Source: Allium sativum (Eukaryota > Streptophyta > Magnoliopsida > Asparagales > Amaryllidaceae). From it: a DNA stretch of 64,000 nt. Position numbers and translations under genes: made by a program. Below the pieces are notes generated by a model. It saw nothing but the letters and a program-made list of their open reading frames with translations. It did not search any database and was not told where the DNA came from. The stretch is taken from contig CM060915.1 of NCBI GenBank assembly GCA_030737875.1, forward strand, positions 628,434,786 to 628,498,785, given 5' to 3'. Within the stretch, counting starts at the first letter, position 1; each line of letters begins with the position of its first letter. Shown in pieces: positions 60,655 through 64,000 of the stretch.

Positions 60655-63600
60655 TGTAATAACCCGAAAATCTGGGCCAGTTTAAAATTTTTATTTTGGC
60701 AATTATAGCGAATTTTTAATATTTAAAATAGATTATTTTAAATAAAATTGATGAGAAATTTATTTTGAATATAATTCGAATGTATATATTATACGCGTCG
60801 TCGTTAGAATAAAAACAATTATATATAATTATAAAAGGAATTGAAAATGGCGCGGTAGTTCGATAATTCGATTTCAAACTTCAATTGAATGCACCGGGTG
60901 CAAAACAATCCGGATTTTAGTGAAACCAAAAATAATAGGATCTATTTGGGAATATCTTTCCAACGAATCCGACAAATCGAAATTTCATAGCGGGAATCAA
61001 AAGATATGTCCAGTTGAAAATTCTGAATAGTCGCTATGGAATTCAGGCCCTTAAAAATGGAAATTTTGCAAACGACCTCGGATTTCGACGAAACCACTTT
61101 TGTTGGGTCCGTGATGTCAAATTATTGCTAGATTCCAAATTTCATAATTTTTCGAATCAATATGTGAGCGTGGCAAAGGAAAACGCGTTTGACCAGTTTT
61201 AGTTGATTTTAATCGACTGGAAAATGGCCATTTTTCCAACGGTCTCAGAATTCGACGAAACTAGTTTTGTTAGGACCGTATCGTCAATACGAAGCTAGAA
61301 AATATTTTTCAGGAATTTGTAGAGTTAGTATGTGACCCCGGTAAATTGAAATGCGCGTTCAAATTCAATATATAGAGTTATATGTTGATTTTGACGAAAA
61401 CTGATCGAAACGACCGAATCAGCTTCCGATACATATCCCATTGGGTTTGGAATGGGGGTAAAACGCTATAGACGACAGGCGGTGGGCCTCGTTTCGAGGT
61501 CGAAATAAAAAGTCAACTTTTAGTAAATAAAATAATTAAATAAATAAAAATTCTCTCTCCCTCCCCTTAATTCCCTCAGGCCCCCCTATCGTTCTATTCC
61601 AAAAGCAAAATAAAAAAATAAAAAAAGTAATAGAAGGGGGGCGCGATCGATGCCGCTCCCCCCCCCCCCGATGAGCCGCCGCGCCCAGGGCGGCGCATCC
61701 CCCACATGCCGCCCCCTCCTCTTCTTTCCCCTCCCTTCTTCTTCCTCCTCCCCCCTGCTCTTCCTCGACTGCAACGCCAGACCCCCCCTTCGGCAAATCG
61801 CCGTCGCGCGAGGCACCCCCCCCCCCCCCCCCCGCTGCCTCTCCGCGCCACGATACCCCCCCGCTGCCTCACCGCGCCAAGATAACCCCCCCAAACCTCG
61901 GCGACGCTGCAAAATCCCCCACCATCTCTCTGCAAATCACTGTAAGTTTTCTTTTTTTGTTTTATTGTTTTATTTTATTTTTCTTTTCTCTTTTTAAATA
62001 TATATTTATATGTATAGTTTTAAAAACTGATTTTCTTTATAATGAAAATATAAAGATATGAATTTTTGAAAAGGAAAATATACATTGTTTTGAAATAAAA
62101 ACAAGATTTTTGTAGTGTAATCATCGAAGGAAAAATTCGAAGTAAAAATTCGATTTTTTTTATATTGAATAGCGAAGTAAAAATTCGATTTTTTTTTATA
62201 TTGAATAGCAAAGTAAAAATTCGATTTTTATATATTGAATAGCGAAGTAAAAATTCGATTTTTTATATATTGAATAGCGAAGTAAAAATTCAATTTTTTA
62301 TATTGAATAGCGAAGTAAAAATTCGATTTTTTTTATATTGAATAGCGAAGTAAAAATTCGATTTTTATATATTGAATAGCAAAGTAAAAATCCAATTTTT
62401 ACATATGTAGTGAATACGGGCAACGAAATTGACAAAAGGCGAGCACGGCGAAGATTTTCTACAATAGAAGAGTCGTGGTATTGGATAGCTATCGGTGAGA
62501 ATTTTTCACCTTTCAATTTCATTTTCTAGTTATATATATATATATATACTAGGATGCAGACGGTGTTTAGTAGCACCCGACACCCGTCATCCACAGACCA
62601 TGGATGACTTGTTTGTTAAATTGTTTGGTTGTGTAGTTGGTTAGAGAATTTGAATTGAATTGTTTGGTGAAATGGAATGGATTAGATTGATGTGTGAATG
62701 GCGTGGGCCTTCACTAGACCGGGGATAAGGCTAGGCCTTGTCCCGTTCCTAGTATCGTGTCGTTATGCCGCCGAAATTTTCTAAAATAAGTTAGAAAAAA
62801 TATATCATTTTATTTAAAGAATGAACTGAATAGAAATTCATATGTTAAAATAAAATATTTGATCGTTAAAAATATAATTTTTAACGTGAATGTGAATAAA
62901 TAAATATTCATTTACAAACCAGACGGTTTGTTTATGTACACCTATTTGAAAGACATTGATTGGGACGATAAATTTTACACATCGCCCAACTGCACAAATA
63001 AAATATGTGTTTGATTGTTTGAAACCCCACACGGGTGTTGGGATGAAATTTGAAGTTCACTCATCCTGATTGATTAAAATATGTCGATCGATTGATTGAC
63101 AGGCTGTTATAAGCGTTAGATATCTATATTTGATGCTTATACAGTGTAGTGCACTTTGGTAGATGGTTGATTGTTTATCAATGCTATTATATACATGTGT
63201 TGTATGGAATCCATATAATTAACGTTATATGGTGATTGATTGGGCCTCATTCCAATCGGGACAACAATGAATATTATAAAAGAAAATTCATGTGTTGAAT
63301 ATAAAAATAGTCATGTGTTGACGATGTTCATGTGTTGAGTGAAATATTTTATACAATGAAATTTACATCTTTATCATATTTAAAATTAGAACTACTTTAC
63401 GGTTGAAGTCTAATTGAAAATCAAACGATAGATACCATAATTTTATAAAATATTTTACATAACAAAAATAGTGATGTGTTGACAGTACTCATGTGTTGAG
63501 GTTAGTCATGTGTTGAACGAAATATTTTAATAATAAAATTTGCATCTTTATCAATATGAAATAAAGGTTCATGTGTTGACAGTACTCATCCGTTGAGGTT

Positions 63601-64000
63601 AGTCATGTGTTGAACGAAATATTTTGATAATAAGAAATATTTGAAACGAAATATTTGAAATAAGAAATATCTGAATAGGAAATATTTGAAAAAGAAATAT
63701 TTGAAATAAGAAATATTTGAATAGGAAATATTTGAAAAAGAAATATTTGAAATAGAATATTTGAAAATAGAAATATATGAAGCAGTGTTGATTAAATTGA
63801 CGCCATTTTGACGTGAACGATACTTATATCGATTTTATTCATTTTAAAATGAATATTGAAAAGTGATTTCAAAATCGAATATTTTGAAATGGAATTAGAT
63901 TTGAATTGAATAGAAAACGAATTTGATTTGAATTGAATAGAAAACGAATTTGAATTTGAATTGAATATATAACGAATTAGATTTGATTTGAATAGAAAAC
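60655..64000 (+). repeat. 3' LTR of A-right (partial)
   Basis: First 3.35 kb of the LTR. Promoter 61510-61630, leader 61630-61941, donor 61942, 33-bp array 62135-62405, then the body to the 27-bp array at the window edge. The site that holds the palindromic element in A-left is empty here (...AAATTAGAACTACTTT, near 63380-63400). Confidence 0.9.

Larger units (their letters stand above)
53457..64000 (+). mobile_element. Family A giant-LTR retrotransposon, right copy (3' end off window)
   Basis: 5' LTR 53457-59614 (6158 bp), internal 59615-60654 (1040 bp), partial 3' LTR from 60655. TSD copy CTGAC at 53452-53456. It is offset from A-left by about 54.4 kb. It shares with A-left the differences between 5' and 3' LTR, so it is a DNA-level duplicate and not an independent retrotransposition. 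No coding capacity. Confidence 0.88.

Overview
The window is nuclear DNA of a plant, almost certainly an angiosperm, and is made essentially only of nested LTR retrotransposons. The evidence is: 5'-TGTAA...TTACA/CACA-3' LTR ends, 5-bp target-site duplications (TSDs), primer-binding sites TGGTATCAGAGC (initiator tRNA-Met type), polypurine tracts of the form AAGTGGGGGAGA, and relics of Ty3/gypsy gag-pol. I see no host gene, no tRNA or rRNA gene and no intact protein-coding gene. The species cannot be named from this sequence. Boundaries were read by eye from repeated termini.

Layout. (1) 1-15505: family A element (A-left): 5' LTR 1-5176 (about 1 kb lies off the left edge), internal region of 1040 bp, 3' LTR 6217-15505. 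The 3' LTR carries a 3.1-kb palindromic element (8962-12070) made of two LTRs in inverted orientation, with a 5-bp TSD. (2) 15506-35666: family C element (C-left): end of its 5' LTR, an internal region of only about 410 bp, and 3' LTR 32521-35666. Its internal region is split by family B (15780-32231, minus strand, TSD AATAG), which has LTRs of 7748 and 7661 bp around a 1043-bp internal region. (3) 35667-46058: minus-strand family D, with two LTRs whose tails do not match and a wrecked chromovirus-like gag-pol between them. (4) 46059-47753: relic of a Tat-type Ty3/gypsy protease-RT region. (5) 47754-53456: a second family C LTR (C-right), interrupted by (6) 53457-64000: a second family A element (A-right).

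How the parts relate. Families A, B and C are non-autonomous elements with very large LTRs (about 5.8-7.7 kb) and tiny internal regions (about 0.4-1.04 kb). Their PBS, their PPT and the GGGGACGAAA-type box just before the PPT match those of D, whose pol relic looks chromoviral. A Tekay/Del-type chromovirus is therefore the likely source of the enzymes that moved them. A-left and A-right share the same 5'-LTR-specific and 3'-LTR-specific variants, which indicates DNA-level duplication of a roughly 54.4-kb unit, not two retrotranspositions. The chimeric D LTR is the natural candidate for the junction.

The giant LTRs are not random filler. They contain chains of short perfect inverted repeats (many with stem changes matched on both arms), family-specific tandem arrays (27, 97, about 28, 39, 50 and 76 bp), a conserved U5 hairpin, a TATA box followed by a telo-box (AAACCCTAA) in most families, and a probable leader intron that would splice out the array-rich bulk of the LTR.
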